Origin: an uncultured Flavobacterium sp.
Lineage (GTDB): Bacteria; Bacteroidota; Bacteroidia; Flavobacteriales; Flavobacteriaceae
DNA length: 64,000 bases
NCBI GenBank assembly: GCA_943912855.1
Contig: CALTVC010000006.1
Coordinates: 115,831 to 179,830, forward strand
Direction of reading: 5' to 3'
In this document: positions 50,407 to 59,238 of the stretch, piece by piece
How the letters are laid out: the number at the start of each line of letters is the position of its first letter
Numbering within the stretch: the stretch's first letter is position 1
Position numbers and translations under genes: made by a program
Notes under the pieces: model-generated
What the model saw: only the letters and a program-made list of their open reading frames with translations
Database searches by the model: none
What the model was told of the DNA's origin: nothing

Positions 50407-51174
50407 TTATGCTTCCATAAAGCTCTTAAAGCCTTCAATGTCTTTTTGTATTAGCCTTTCAAATACAGGAGTGAGGTAGTGTCCTACGGTTTCACCTGCT
50501 TTGCCCAGTGGGGCGTGATACGATATGGTTACATCCACATCTGTACTATCGCCGTTATCAGTAAAGCGTATTTTTCCGGCGTTGTCTATACCTGACTCAG
50601 GTAACGAATGCCAACTCAATATTTCATTTGGTTCATCCATAAGTATCTCTGCACGCCATTTTACACTGGCTCCCGGTACGCCATTCAGCCTGGCTATCCA
50701 TTCTGATTTAAAATCATCAATAGGGGTAACGCTTTCCAGGTGTGTCATGAACTGAGGTAACTGTTCCAGGTTACGCCAGGCGTTATATACTTCATCTACA
50801 GGTTTATTTACCGTAAATGAGGTGCGTATGTTTACGTTCTTTCCTTTAAAAACTTTACTCTGCTCCATAGCATCGTAGGCAGGGCAGTAGCCACTAAGCC
50901 CCCGAAGTAGCATAGTGCCCCCTGTTATGGCTTCGGTTACTTTTGCTTTGTCGTCTTTTTTTATGGCACGATATAATAGGTAACCTCCGGCTGCTATCAT
51001 TAGTATACGTTCTGTTGCACTTATGTTTACCCTGAGTCCTGGCACGTTGCTTTTTCTGTGCCTGTGTAGGTAGCCATCGGCTTCGTCAGTATTGCTCACC
51101 GATGCATAACGGTTCGGGTCAGTACCCGACACATCGTATTTACTAAAGTTTTGTTTTGTTGCAGTAAGTCCCAT
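50407..51174 (-). CDS. SRPBCC-fold protein with an N-terminal membrane part
   Basis: A 255-residue protein. Residues about 45-95 form a membrane hairpin of the DUF2892/YgaP type (ISATERILMIAAGGYLLYRA, then TEAITGGTMLLRGLSGYCPAY). Residues about 115-255 are an SRPBCC/coenzyme Q-binding-like domain (TSFTVNKPVDEVYNAWRNLE, then FMTHLESV and VDVTISYHAPLG). Such domains bind hydrophobic ligands. The fusion is a known Bacteroidetes-type arrangement. Its role is unknown. It stands alone between the trp leader and the VWA gene. Confidence 0.8.
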   Translation of the reverse strand: MGLTATKQNFSKYDVSGTDPNRYASVSNTDEADGYLHRHRKSNVPGLRVNISATERILMIAAGGYLLYRAIKKDDKAKVTEAITGGTMLLRGLSGYCPAYDAMEQSKVFKGKNVNIRTSFTVNKPVDEVYNAWRNLEQLPQFMTHLESVTPIDDFKSEWIARLNGVPGASVKWRAEILMDEPNEILSWHSLPESGIDNAGKIRFTDNGDSTDVDVTISYHAPLGKAGETVGHYLTPVFERLIQKDIEGFKSFMEA

Positions 51175-51283
51175 AACATTAGTTTTTTACGGTTTACATA
51201 AAGTTACAGCATCTGCAACAGCTGTAGTGGTAAGACTTTTGTAAAATATTCTTAAAGCTATTATAAATCAAAGGATTAAAATG

Positions 51284-51315
51284 AAAAATCCTGTGTAGTA
51301 AAAGCTACACAGGAT
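51284..51315 (-). terminator. Terminator of the sigma/VWA operon
   Basis: ATCCTGTGTAG and CTACACAGGAT (51288-51298 and 51305-51315) form a perfect 11-base stem; on the minus strand the stem runs into TTTTT. Confidence 0.88.
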
Positions 51316-51338
51316 GCTACACTTGGTTGGTTTTAAAA

Positions 51339-54300
51339 TTACTCTATCCTTCCTGCTAGGCGAATGAATTCGGCCCTGTATCCTTCCGGGTCGTTAAGGA
51401 TGCCTTCACTTGCCAATTTCTTAATGGCTTCAGTATCTTTATTAGGTACTAGTTTACTATCCCTGAGTTTTAGCCCAAACCACGCTACCGCCGCTGCAAA
51501 CTTAAAGTCGCCCGAAGCTATGCTTATCGGTACTGCTGTATTAGCTATGGTATGTACAATTTCGGTACTCTTGTCGCCGTCAGGCCTTTTATAACGGAAT
51601 TTTATGGTGGCAAGCTCGCTACTGTATGTATTGCCGTTTTGCTGTACCTGACTGTATTTGAGTTCAGGTGCTTTTCAAAATCATTCTCCACGCCCGGCGG
51701 AATTATTTCGTACAATGCTGTAACCGTATGCCCGCTGCCTAGTTCACCAGCATCTATCGCGTCATTAGCAAAATCCTCATTGCGGAGTTTGCGGTTTTCG
51801 TAACCAATAAGACGATACGCCTGTACATGACTCGGGTTAAATTCTATCTGGATTTTCACATCTTTGGCAATGGCGTACATAGAACCCTTAAACTCTTTGT
51901 CAAGGAAACGGTCGGCTTCCTGCATGTTGTCTATGTAGGCATAGTTGCCATTGCCCTTGTCAGATAACGTTTCAAGCTTGCTGTCTTTGTAGTTGCCCAT
52001 GCCGTAGCCCAGACAGGTAAGGAACACACCGCTTTTTCGCTTTTCCTCAATCAGTGTCTGCATATCGGTATTAGAAGTTCGCCCTACATTAAAGTCGCCA
52101 TCAGTAGCCAGGATAACGCGGTTGTTACCACCCTTTGCAAAGTTTTCCTGTGCTATTTTGTAAGCCAACTCAATGCCTTCGCCGCCCGCGGTACTGCCAC
52201 CTGCGCTAAGTTTATCTAGCGCGCTGATTATGGTTTGCTTTTCATCGCCACGAGTGGCAGGAAGTACAAGACCTGCTGCGCCTGCATATACCACTATGGC
52301 TATTCGGTCTTCACGACGCATGTTTTTTACCAAAATCTTCATGCTCTCCTTAAGCAATGGCAGTTTGTTTTGGGCATTCATAGAACCGCTCACGTCTATA
52401 AGGAACACAAAGTTACTAGCAGGAAGTTCTTTTGCAGGAATGTCTTTGCCTTGCAGGCCAATCTTCAATAGCTTATGCTTAGGATTCCACGGGCAGTCGC
52501 TATACTCGGTATTGATGGAGAACGGATGTACCGATGACGGTTGCGGATAATTGTACTTAAAGAAGTTAATCATTTCCTCTACACGTACAGCATCTTTTGG
52601 TACTACCTGCCCGTTGTTAATGAACCTGCGGATGTTAGTATAGCTTGCATTATCCACATCTATAGAAAACGTAGACAGTGGATTGCTTACCGGACTTTCA
52701 AATTTATTCTCATCAAAGGCTTCGTAATCCTCAGTATCTACAGGGATTTTTATATTGCGTAAGCGTTCCTGTTCGTCCAGATAGGCTTTAGTGTCAGCCT
52801 CTTGTTTTTTCAGGAATTCCTCTTGTGCCTCCTTGCTTTGCTTTTTTAGTTGTTTGTTACGCTCACGCAACTGTTTCTTGGTAAGGCCTTTTCCATCTTT
52901 GGTAGTAATAATGATTACCCCATTTACTGCCTGGCTACCATAGATAGATGTTGCCGCTGTATTTTTTAGCACATTAACCGATTCAATATTTTTAGGGTTA
53001 ATACCACGAAATGCATCACCTGTTACCGGTAATCCATCCACAATATACAGAGGCTCAATATTTCCGTTAAAAGTACCCGTACCCCTAAGCACAACTGTAT
53101 TATTACCTCCATAAGTTTTATCAGGGCTGTTAACATATACACCAGCCACACGTCCTTGCAGTGCTTGTGTTGCATTGGCTTGGTTTGCTGCTACAGCTTG
53201 CCCGGGTAGCGGTCTGTTCATAATCCTGCCATTAGCCAATACATCATACCCATTGGTGTTAATATCGCCATCTCTATATGCCGTACTTTTGTCGGTGTCG
53301 CCTGTCGCAGCCGCTTCTTTATCCTTTGTATTCGTTTTAAAATTAGCCAACTGATCTCCTTTTTTAGAACGGGGCTGTGAACGTATAGCATCGGTAGTTG
53401 CATTGTTTTGACCTTTATAATACTTTACAGGACTATTATCTGTCTGCGGTTTATTAACAGTCCAGCCCTGTGTTTGTATGTTATTAGTACTACCCGGTGT
53501 ACCACTACCTGATGTTACATTAAGCCCCGGCACTTGTCCCTGAAGCGATTGAACAAAGCTGGCATTTGGCCTTCCTTCAACGGTTTTGGCTGTTACAGAA
53601 GTTACAGCTGCTGTAGTTTCTTTTTTCTTGGCTGTACCGTAGCCTACTACAACCACTTCATTCAATGCCACAGCCGATGGATTCATAGCAATTTCTACCG
53701 ACTGTTTGTCTTCCAGTTTTATGTCCTGACGGTTATAGCCTATATAAGAAACCTCAATTTCATTACCCTTTTCAGCCTGTACCGAAAATTTACCATCGAG
53801 GTCGGTAGAAGCAACAACATTACTACCCTTCACTACTACGTTAACTCCGGGTATAGGTTGGCCTGTTTCATCTTTAATGATACCACTGTACGTTTTTTTA
53901 CCAAACGGATAAGCTTTATCACTTGGTTTGTTCAGGCTGTTGCTATACAGAGCCGATGGTTCTACAATAGCCGTATTAAGCCTGTTATTGTTCAGTGCAG
54001 GAGCTACTTCAGCAATGGGAGTGGCCTCTTTGCTTTCTGCTTTTGGAGCATCGGCTACCCACATATTGGTTTCTTCCGAAACAACCTTTTTACCGGGTAC
54101 AAATTTTATCTTTTTTGAATTGAAATAATACTCAGGATTATTGACATTTTGACTTGTAGTATATCGCGCGCCACGCATGTAGTATACCGAATCGTTTTCT
54201 TTTTTAGTTGTTTCTGAAGCTACCCTGAATTGTCCGGCATCATTTCTTGAATTCCAAAGTTTTGCTTTATGAGATCTACTTCCAAAAAGGATAGTGTCTT

Positions 54301-54343
54301 TTTCATTAGCTAAACTTTTCCTTCTCTGTATCTTCAAAAGCAA
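51339..54343 (-). pseudogene. Frameshifted VWA-domain protein with LptD-like, carboxypeptidase-regulatory and plug segments
   Basis: The main frame (51602-54343, TTG start) encodes 913 residues and then stops in a short, unrelated tail. The expected C-terminal domain (SSELATIKFRYKRPDGDKS, to RAEFIRLAGRIE) continues in the next frame down to 51339; frames switch between about 51660 and 51677. Domains: residues 15-100 resemble part of LptD; 150-222 CarboxypepD_reg; 225-292 and 390-485 two TonB-plug segments without a barrel; 640-820 a VWA domain with MIDAS DVSGS (650-654). No signal peptide is seen at the start. The gene is probably broken, or the sequence has an indel error. Confidence 0.75.
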
Positions 54344-54671
54344 CTGTACTCTCAGGTTTTAGTGGCTTCACCGTTTCCTGTACTTTTTGCGTATCTATTG
54401 CAGTGGTCGTAGTTACCTGCTGATTTGAAGGATTTACGTTTGGCAACGGATGTTTCTCGTTTTGCATCAGTATGTAGCCCAGGCTCATAAACAGGAGCAG
54501 GGCAGCGGCTATGCCGGTATATTTCCACCAGGCAGCAGCACGGCGTTCTTCCTTACGGTCCAGTTTTTCCTCTACGCGGTTCCATACGGCTTCCATACGG
54601 GCAAAGTCTTTTTGCTCTTCCTTGCGTGCCGCGTCTTCAAATTGTTTGTATAATTTATCGTGATTTTCCAT
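54306..54671 (-). CDS. Anti-sigma-like membrane protein
   Basis: A 121-residue protein from the ATG at 54671 (MENHDKLYKQFEDAARKEEQ). An N-terminal charged helical region is followed by one membrane helix (WWKYTGIAAALLLFMSLGYI) and a short periplasmic, low-complexity tail. This is the layout of small anti-sigma factors, and it lies directly after, and overlaps by 17 bases, the ECF sigma gene. The TTG start of the VWA frame lies inside its end. No ZAS-type zinc motif is visible, so the anti-sigma role rests on gene order. Confidence 0.7.
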   Translation of the reverse strand: MENHDKLYKQFEDAARKEEQKDFARMEAVWNRVEEKLDRKEERRAAAWWKYTGIAAALLLFMSLGYILMQNEKHPLPNVNPSNQQVTTTTAIDTQKVQETVKPLKPESTVAFEDTEKEKFS

Positions 54672-55209
54672 GGCTGTTCTCGTTTTGGTAATAAACATTG
54701 TTTACTAACTCCTTTAGCTTGCTGCGCGAAGCATTTAGTTGCGATTTAGAGGTGCCTTCGCTAATGTGCAGCATGGCGGCTATTTCCTTATGCGAATAGC
54801 CCTCTATGGCAAACAGGTTAAAAACGGTACGGCAACCCTCGGGCAGGTACGTAAGCAGGTGCAGCAGGTCTTCCTCCTCAAGTCCGGCCGTTTGGCTTTC
54901 GGCAGGTTGTTCGTTGCGCCCCATGTCTTCTATGTAAATATTAAAATTTACCTTTCGTTTTAGCGTAAGCAGGCACTGGTTTACGGCTATTTTCCGTGCC
55001 CAGGCCTCAAATGCCTTGTCTTACTTTAGTTGGTCCAGTTTGGTAAAAATGGTAAAGAAGGCATCGGCCATTGCCTCTTCTATTTCTTCCTCGCTTTTCA
55101 GGTACCGTTTACAGGTATGGTACAGTTTAGGTGCCAGTAGCCCGTACACCTGCCGCTGCGCGTCGCGCTGCAACTTCCTGCATGCTGCTATGAGTGTTTC
55201 TGCTATCAC
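54655..55209 (-). pseudogene. ECF sigma factor with an in-frame nonsense codon
   Basis: The full frame has 184 codons, normal ECF size, from a GTG at 55209 (VIAETLIAACRKLQRDAQRQ, GTG read as Met). Region 2 (VYGLLAPKLYHTCKRYLK, then ADAFFTIFTKLDQLK) ends at a TAA at 55023-55021. In the same frame, with no shift, the rest continues: DKAFEAWARKIAVNQCLLTL and region 4, LPEGCRTVFNLFAIEGYSHK, then ISEGTSKSQLNASRSKLKEL. A single base change from GAA would explain the stop. The gene should be inactive unless the stop is misread or region 4 is separately started at 54924. Confidence 0.85.
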
Positions 55210-55396
55210 AATGTTGTGGTTTTTATATATAGAGCACCAAACGCACCTAAAGGTTGGGACGAGGGTAATTTTTTTTGAAAAATATTTGCTAACAAAAATA
55301 AACAAATCATAACCGGTTTACTTTTGGATTGAGTTTTAATGGCCATTGAGTATGTATAAAGCTTGCATTTGCTAGTAAGTAAAACTGTTTATTCGG

Positions 55397-55404
55397 TACA
55401 TTTG
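55397..55404 (+). promoter_or_regulatory. -7 element of the Crp/Fnr gene
   Basis: TACATTTG matches TAnnTTTG; it predicts a start near 55411 and a 60-base leader. No clear -33 TTG is seen. Confidence 0.4.
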
Positions 55405-55470
55405 GGACTTTAATATTACCAACGCAACCAGGCAGAATACACTGTTTGTACAGGGTTTAATAAAAAAGTC

Positions 55471-56085
55471 ATGGAACAACCAACTCCCGAAGCTGTTAAA
55501 CAAATATTCGATACATTTTATAAGGCTGATATAAGTCTGTGGACCGAGTTTACAAAATACTTGCAGGTTCGCACTTTTGAAAAGAACGAAATAATCAAGG
55601 AATATCATAAAGCAGAAAAGTTTATAAACATTCTCATATCGGGTTCGGCGGCGCATTTTATACTGACGGATGATAAGGAGGTATGCATAAACCTGTTTTA
55701 TGAAAACCAGTTTTTTTCTGATTATCTGGCGTTTCTCACACAATCATCTACGGTTATAAAAACGCAGGCTTTAGAAAATTGTGTTGTCTGGTCAGTGAGT
55801 TATGATGATTTAAACGAGTTGTATGCCAAATCAGTCAAAGGACTTTTTATAGGGAAAGCCATTGCAGACGCCATGTTTATAAGGAAACAATCAGAACAGA
55901 TAAACCTGCTTACGCTTTCACCTACAGACAGGTACCTGAAACTGATTAAAGAACGTCCTGAAATTTTCCAAAGGACGTCTTTAAAAATCATTTGTTCTTA
56001 TCTGGGCATTACTGCCGAAAGTCTGAGCCGTATAAGGAAAAAAAATATCCTGAAGTTTCATTTCTTACCCATCGTCAATTTTTAA
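55471..56085 (+). CDS. Crp/Fnr-family transcriptional regulator
   Basis: A 204-residue regulator with an N-terminal cyclic-nucleotide-binding-like barrel (about 25-125; FEKNEIIKEYHKAEKFINIL and EVCINLFYENQFFSDYLAFL) and a C-terminal compact helix-turn-helix (TSLKIICSYLGITAESLSRI). It is read in the same direction as the CPBP gene, 48 bases upstream of it, but that gene has its own TAnnTTTG site, TACTTTTG at 56101-56108. Crp/Fnr regulators are often next to genes they control. Confidence 0.87.
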   Translation: MEQPTPEAVKQIFDTFYKADISLWTEFTKYLQVRTFEKNEIIKEYHKAEKFINILISGSAAHFILTDDKEVCINLFYENQFFSDYLAFLTQSSTVIKTQALENCVVWSVSYDDLNELYAKSVKGLFIGKAIADAMFIRKQSEQINLLTLSPTDRYLKLIKERPEIFQRTSLKIICSYLGITAESLSRIRKKNILKFHFLPIVNF

Positions 56086-56133
56086 GAGAAACGGACGCCA
56101 TACTTTTGGGATATAATTAAAACCGATAAAAAC

Positions 56134-56814
56134 ATGAAAAATAAAATCAACTATCCGGCTATCCTTACCTTTTACGTTATTGCAGTGTTACTTAGATACC
56201 TTTCTAATAAGACCACACTGCTGGATGTGGTTCCGAATAGTTTTATAAGGACAGTGCTATCTGGCATTGGTCCGGCTATGGGGGCTTTTGTAGCCTTTAC
56301 TGTTTTTAAAATTAAGCCTGTACTTTCGTTAAAAGGTAACTATAAGAATGTAGCAATTCCGTTCATGCTGTACTGGGTATTGCCTGTTGTTTTAATTCCG
56401 GGTGTACAATATGCTGTAAAAGGAACCGCTTCATTTGTTACCGTTGCCGTTATACTAGTTTACGGATTAATGGAAGAAATAGGCTGGCGTGGTTTTTTAC
56501 AGCAACAGCTTAAAACATTGCCTTTGTTTTTAAACGTACTTATAGTGGCTACCTTATGGTTTGCATGGCATTTAAACTTTGAGCTTACAAGTTCTAACTT
56601 ATTTTTTTATGCAATTTTAGTATTGGGGAGCTGGGGTATTGGCAAAGTTTCAGATGCATCACAATCTTTGCTTGCCGTATCGGCTTTTCACTCACTTAAT
56701 AATTTTTTCCCGGCTATGGATACTACCAAATTATTGATAATTGCTACACTACTTACAATTTGGATAGTTTCGTTAGTGATTAAAAAAAGACAACAAAAGG
56801 TTATTACAGCTTAA
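56134..56814 (+). CDS. CPBP-family intramembrane protease
   Basis: A 226-residue protein with about seven membrane helices. The conserved motifs of the CPBP (ABI/CAAX) family are present: VYGLMEEIGWRGFLQQQL with the EExxxR pattern, LWFAWHLNFEL with its FxxxH, and AVSAFHSLNNFF with HxxxN. These residues form the metalloprotease site in the membrane. It could process a prenylated or peptide substrate, or act in bacteriocin immunity; the target is unknown. Its stop lies in the stem of the shared terminator. Confidence 0.9.
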   Translation: MKNKINYPAILTFYVIAVLLRYLSNKTTLLDVVPNSFIRTVLSGIGPAMGAFVAFTVFKIKPVLSLKGNYKNVAIPFMLYWVLPVVLIPGVQYAVKGTASFVTVAVILVYGLMEEIGWRGFLQQQLKTLPLFLNVLIVATLWFAWHLNFELTSSNLFFYAILVLGSWGIGKVSDASQSLLAVSAFHSLNNFFPAMDTTKLLIIATLLTIWIVSLVIKKRQQKVITA

Positions 56815-56844
56815 TTCTAATAAACCGAAATAACCTTTTGTTGT
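56790..56844. terminator. Bidirectional terminator
   Basis: ACAACAAAAGGTTATT (56790-56805) is exactly complementary to 56829-56844, a 16-base stem with a 23-base loop that includes the CPBP stop codon. It lies between convergent genes. Confidence 0.7.
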
Positions 56845-56850
56845 GTAACG

Positions 56851-57696
56851 TTATTTCTTAATGCTTAGCTTATAAATGGCACTTTCGGTAATGTTACTGT
56901 CGGTGTCTTCACAAAGCAGGAAATCTATTTCTTTATCAGTTTCCTTAAAAACGGTAATGCCTTCAAATTTATTCTTTTCGCTAATTACAACCGTCTTTTC
57001 TACTTTCATCTTATCAAGGTTCATCCTGCCGAGTAGTGTACCGGCAACGGCACCATCGGCATAGGTAGATGTAGTGTTTTCTGCGGCTGCAACAAAATAC
57101 AGTTTACCATCGGCCAGGCAGGCATCTGTAAATGTAGCCTGTACCCCGTTTATTTTAGGAAGTTTAATAGGGTTATATACAATTTGAAACGAAGTATTGT
57201 TCATAGTGCCGTTTAAGGTAAATATGCCGTTTTGCTTTTTAGGGCCGTTACCACGGTTTAATAAGTACCAGGTAGTGCCATCGTTTACGGCGGCTTCTAT
57301 ATTAAAATCTTCGGGTGTTATTTCGGCAAATCCCTGCATGGCAAGGTAAAGGTCAGTAGCGTCTATGTGAGGGTAGAGCTTCTTTGTTTTTAAATCTACA
57401 TGACCTATCAGGTTACGGTTTTCCCCAGAGCCCGAGCCTACAAGGTAAATGCTGTCTTCTTTTATGGCTATGGCCTCATAATCTGGTTTGTCTTTTTTAG
57501 GTATGTTTTCCTGTGGCCCCAGGTATTCCTTGTTAACCAATGCGGTTTTTTCAAGGCTTTGCTTTTCTATGTTATACTCGTACAGTATGTGGCTGTTGTC
57601 TGCAATCAGCCAAAGATTACCATCGTTATACGCAAGCCCCGATGCCGCTCCAATGCCCGTAATACGGAACAGGAGTTCCAATGCAAATTTTTTCAT
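56851..57696 (-). CDS. Beta-propeller-like protein (DUF6929-like)
   Basis: A 281-residue protein with no clear signal peptide. Repeated strand blocks such as ASGLAYNDGNLWLIADNS, YEAIAIKEDSIYLVGSGS, GVQATFTDACLADGKLYFVA and KFEGITVFKETDKEIDFLLC suggest a five- or six-bladed beta-propeller. I believe the family is the one called DUF6929; its function is unknown. It lies divergently from the PPK2 gene. Confidence 0.7.
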   Translation of the reverse strand: MKKFALELLFRITGIGAASGLAYNDGNLWLIADNSHILYEYNIEKQSLEKTALVNKEYLGPQENIPKKDKPDYEAIAIKEDSIYLVGSGSGENRNLIGHVDLKTKKLYPHIDATDLYLAMQGFAEITPEDFNIEAAVNDGTTWYLLNRGNGPKKQNGIFTLNGTMNNTSFQIVYNPIKLPKINGVQATFTDACLADGKLYFVAAAENTTSTYADGAVAGTLLGRMNLDKMKVEKTVVISEKNKFEGITVFKETDKEIDFLLCEDTDSNITESAIYKLSIKK

Positions 57697-57765
57697 AAAC
57701 TATTAATAGGGCTTATAAGCCGGATTTTTATTCCTTATCTTTAATAAAGATAACGCTATTTGCAG

Positions 57766-58659
57766 ATGAAAAACATACATCTTAAAGATTTTAAAGCAGG
57801 GGAGAAATTCAGTATTACTGACGCGCCAACAGTGGTAGACATAAGTGCTTCTGACAGTGACAAGAAAGAGGAGCTTAGAGATATTAGCAAGACCCTGGGG
57901 AAACTTCAGGATAAGATGTATGCCAATAACCGTTACGGAGTACTCATAGTACTACAGGGAATGGACACCAGTGGCAAGGATAGCCTTATAAAGCAGGTGT
58001 TTAAAAACTTTAATGCTCGCGGTGTAAATGTGTACAGTTTTAAACAACCTACTTCTGCCGAGCTGGAACACGATTACCTGTGGAGGCATTACATAGCTTT
58101 GCCGGAGAAGGGTAAGTTTGCCGTGTTTAACCGTTCGCATTACGAAAATGTATTGGTTAGCCGTGTACACCCTGATATTTTATTGAAAGAAAACCTGCCG
58201 GGTATAGAATCCATAGATGAGGTTCCTGCCGAATTGTGGAAACAGCGTTACAAACAAATCAACAATTTTGAGAAGCATATTACACAAAACGGCACCATTG
58301 TTCTCAAGTTTTTCCTGCATATAAGTAAAGAAGAACAACGCCAGCGCCTGTTACGTCGACTAAATTTAAAAAGCCATAACTGGAAATTCAGTCCTGCCGA
58401 TCTTGATGAACGCCAGGTATGGGACAAATACCAGGAGTTTTACGAGGAAACCATACAAAATACAACACATCCGCATGCACCGTGGTATATTATTCCTGCC
58501 GATGATAAGTGTATGGCAAGGGTATTGGTGGCTAAAGCTATTTTAAAGGAACTTGAAAAGTACAATTTCTATGAACCCGATGTAAACGAGGAGGTTTTAG
58601 ACAATATTAGTAAGTATAAGAAAAAGCTGGAAAGTGAAAGCCCTAAAGGAGGAGTGTAG
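57766..58659 (+). CDS. Polyphosphate kinase 2 family protein
   Basis: A 297-residue protein from the ATG at 57766. The P-loop kinase core has Walker A LQGMDTSGKDSLIKQVF, then SFKQPTSAELEHDYLWRHY, the lid region FNRSHYENVLVSRVHP and the Walker B-like ILKFFLHISKEEQRQRL. It has a single PPK2 domain of class I/III form. Enzymes of this family transfer phosphate between polyphosphate and nucleotides; the preferred nucleotide (AMP, ADP, GDP) cannot be read from the sequence. Confidence 0.92.
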   Translation: MKNIHLKDFKAGEKFSITDAPTVVDISASDSDKKEELRDISKTLGKLQDKMYANNRYGVLIVLQGMDTSGKDSLIKQVFKNFNARGVNVYSFKQPTSAELEHDYLWRHYIALPEKGKFAVFNRSHYENVLVSRVHPDILLKENLPGIESIDEVPAELWKQRYKQINNFEKHITQNGTIVLKFFLHISKEEQRQRLLRRLNLKSHNWKFSPADLDERQVWDKYQEFYEETIQNTTHPHAPWYIIPADDKCMARVLVAKAILKELEKYNFYEPDVNEEVLDNISKYKKKLESESPKGGV

Positions 58660-58689
58660 TGTTTGTTGGTTCTTGGACCTTCTTAGAGT

Positions 58690-58797
58690 ACTATCGAATA
58701 ACCAAATAACCGTATCACCGCATAACCCCAATTAACAAATCCACGCATCCACAAATCCACGACTATCGCATAACCAAATAACCACATCACCGAATAA
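58690..58797. repeat. Tandem AATAACC-type repeats
   Basis: Imperfect units of the form CGAATAACCAAATAACCG, CGCATAACC and CACATCACCGAATAACC fill this gap, together with AAATCCACGCATCCACAAAT. The same motif is present in the opposite orientation at 4269-4303. No gene is present. Confidence 0.7.
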
Positions 58798-58800
58798 CCA

Positions 58801-59133
58801 TTAAAGAAGCATATCTTCAAGTTCTTCACTGCTCAGGCATACCCCCAGGTGCGATACTCTTTCGTTATCATCTTCTTCACCATTAATAAAATAAATCGGA
58901 ATTTCAGATGTCAGTTTCCGTTTGTGTATACTGTCTGCAGTCATACGCCCGTGAGATGGTTTTGCAGCATAATTTATTATTATGGCATCCGGTTTAAGCA
59001 CGCCCGTTTTACGGTAGGCTTCGGCACCGTCTTTAAGCTCAAATCCTACTATGGTGTGCTGAGGTGTTTTACAGCTGGCAAGTAGGGAAGAGGTTGCGCT
59101 GTCTGCGCACCAGTCTATAACAAACAGTTTCAT
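58801..59133 (-). CDS. Receiver-like hypothetical protein
   Basis: A 110-residue protein with an alternating strand/helix layout like a response-regulator receiver: KLFVIDWCADSATSSLLASC, then GVLKPDAIIINYAAKPSH and SEIPIYFINGEEDDNE. Asp7 and the Asn at the usual phospho-acceptor place (IIINYA instead of an Asp) suggest it is not phosphorylated. No output domain exists. The fold resemblance is an inference by eye. Confidence 0.6.
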   Translation of the reverse strand: MKLFVIDWCADSATSSLLASCKTPQHTIVGFELKDGAEAYRKTGVLKPDAIIINYAAKPSHGRMTADSIHKRKLTSEIPIYFINGEEDDNERVSHLGVCLSSEELEDMLL

Positions 59134-59166
59134 GTGGAGTTAAAACAATTGGTTTTTGTAAAAGTA

Positions 59167-59196
59167 ATAAAAAAACCTGCAGCTTATGCCACAGGT
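59167..59196 (-). terminator. Terminator of the outer-membrane protein gene
   Basis: On the minus strand ACCTGTGGC and GCTGCAGGT form a 9-base stem with two G-U pairs and a 4-base loop, followed by seven T. Confidence 0.65.
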
Positions 59197-59238
59197 CTTC
59201 TTAGGGGAAAATTGTACTTAGGTTATATATAGTAAGCT

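Noticed and set aside
51650..51690. Programmed -1 frameshift in the VWA gene
   Set aside because: The change of frame is in the -1 direction, but no X-XXY-YYZ slippery heptamer or strong downstream structure was found, so a simple indel is more likely.
54924..55023. Split sigma factor as two designed genes
   Set aside because: The downstream part has conserved residues before its first ATG (DKAFEAWARKIAVNQ), so it was once one continuous gene.
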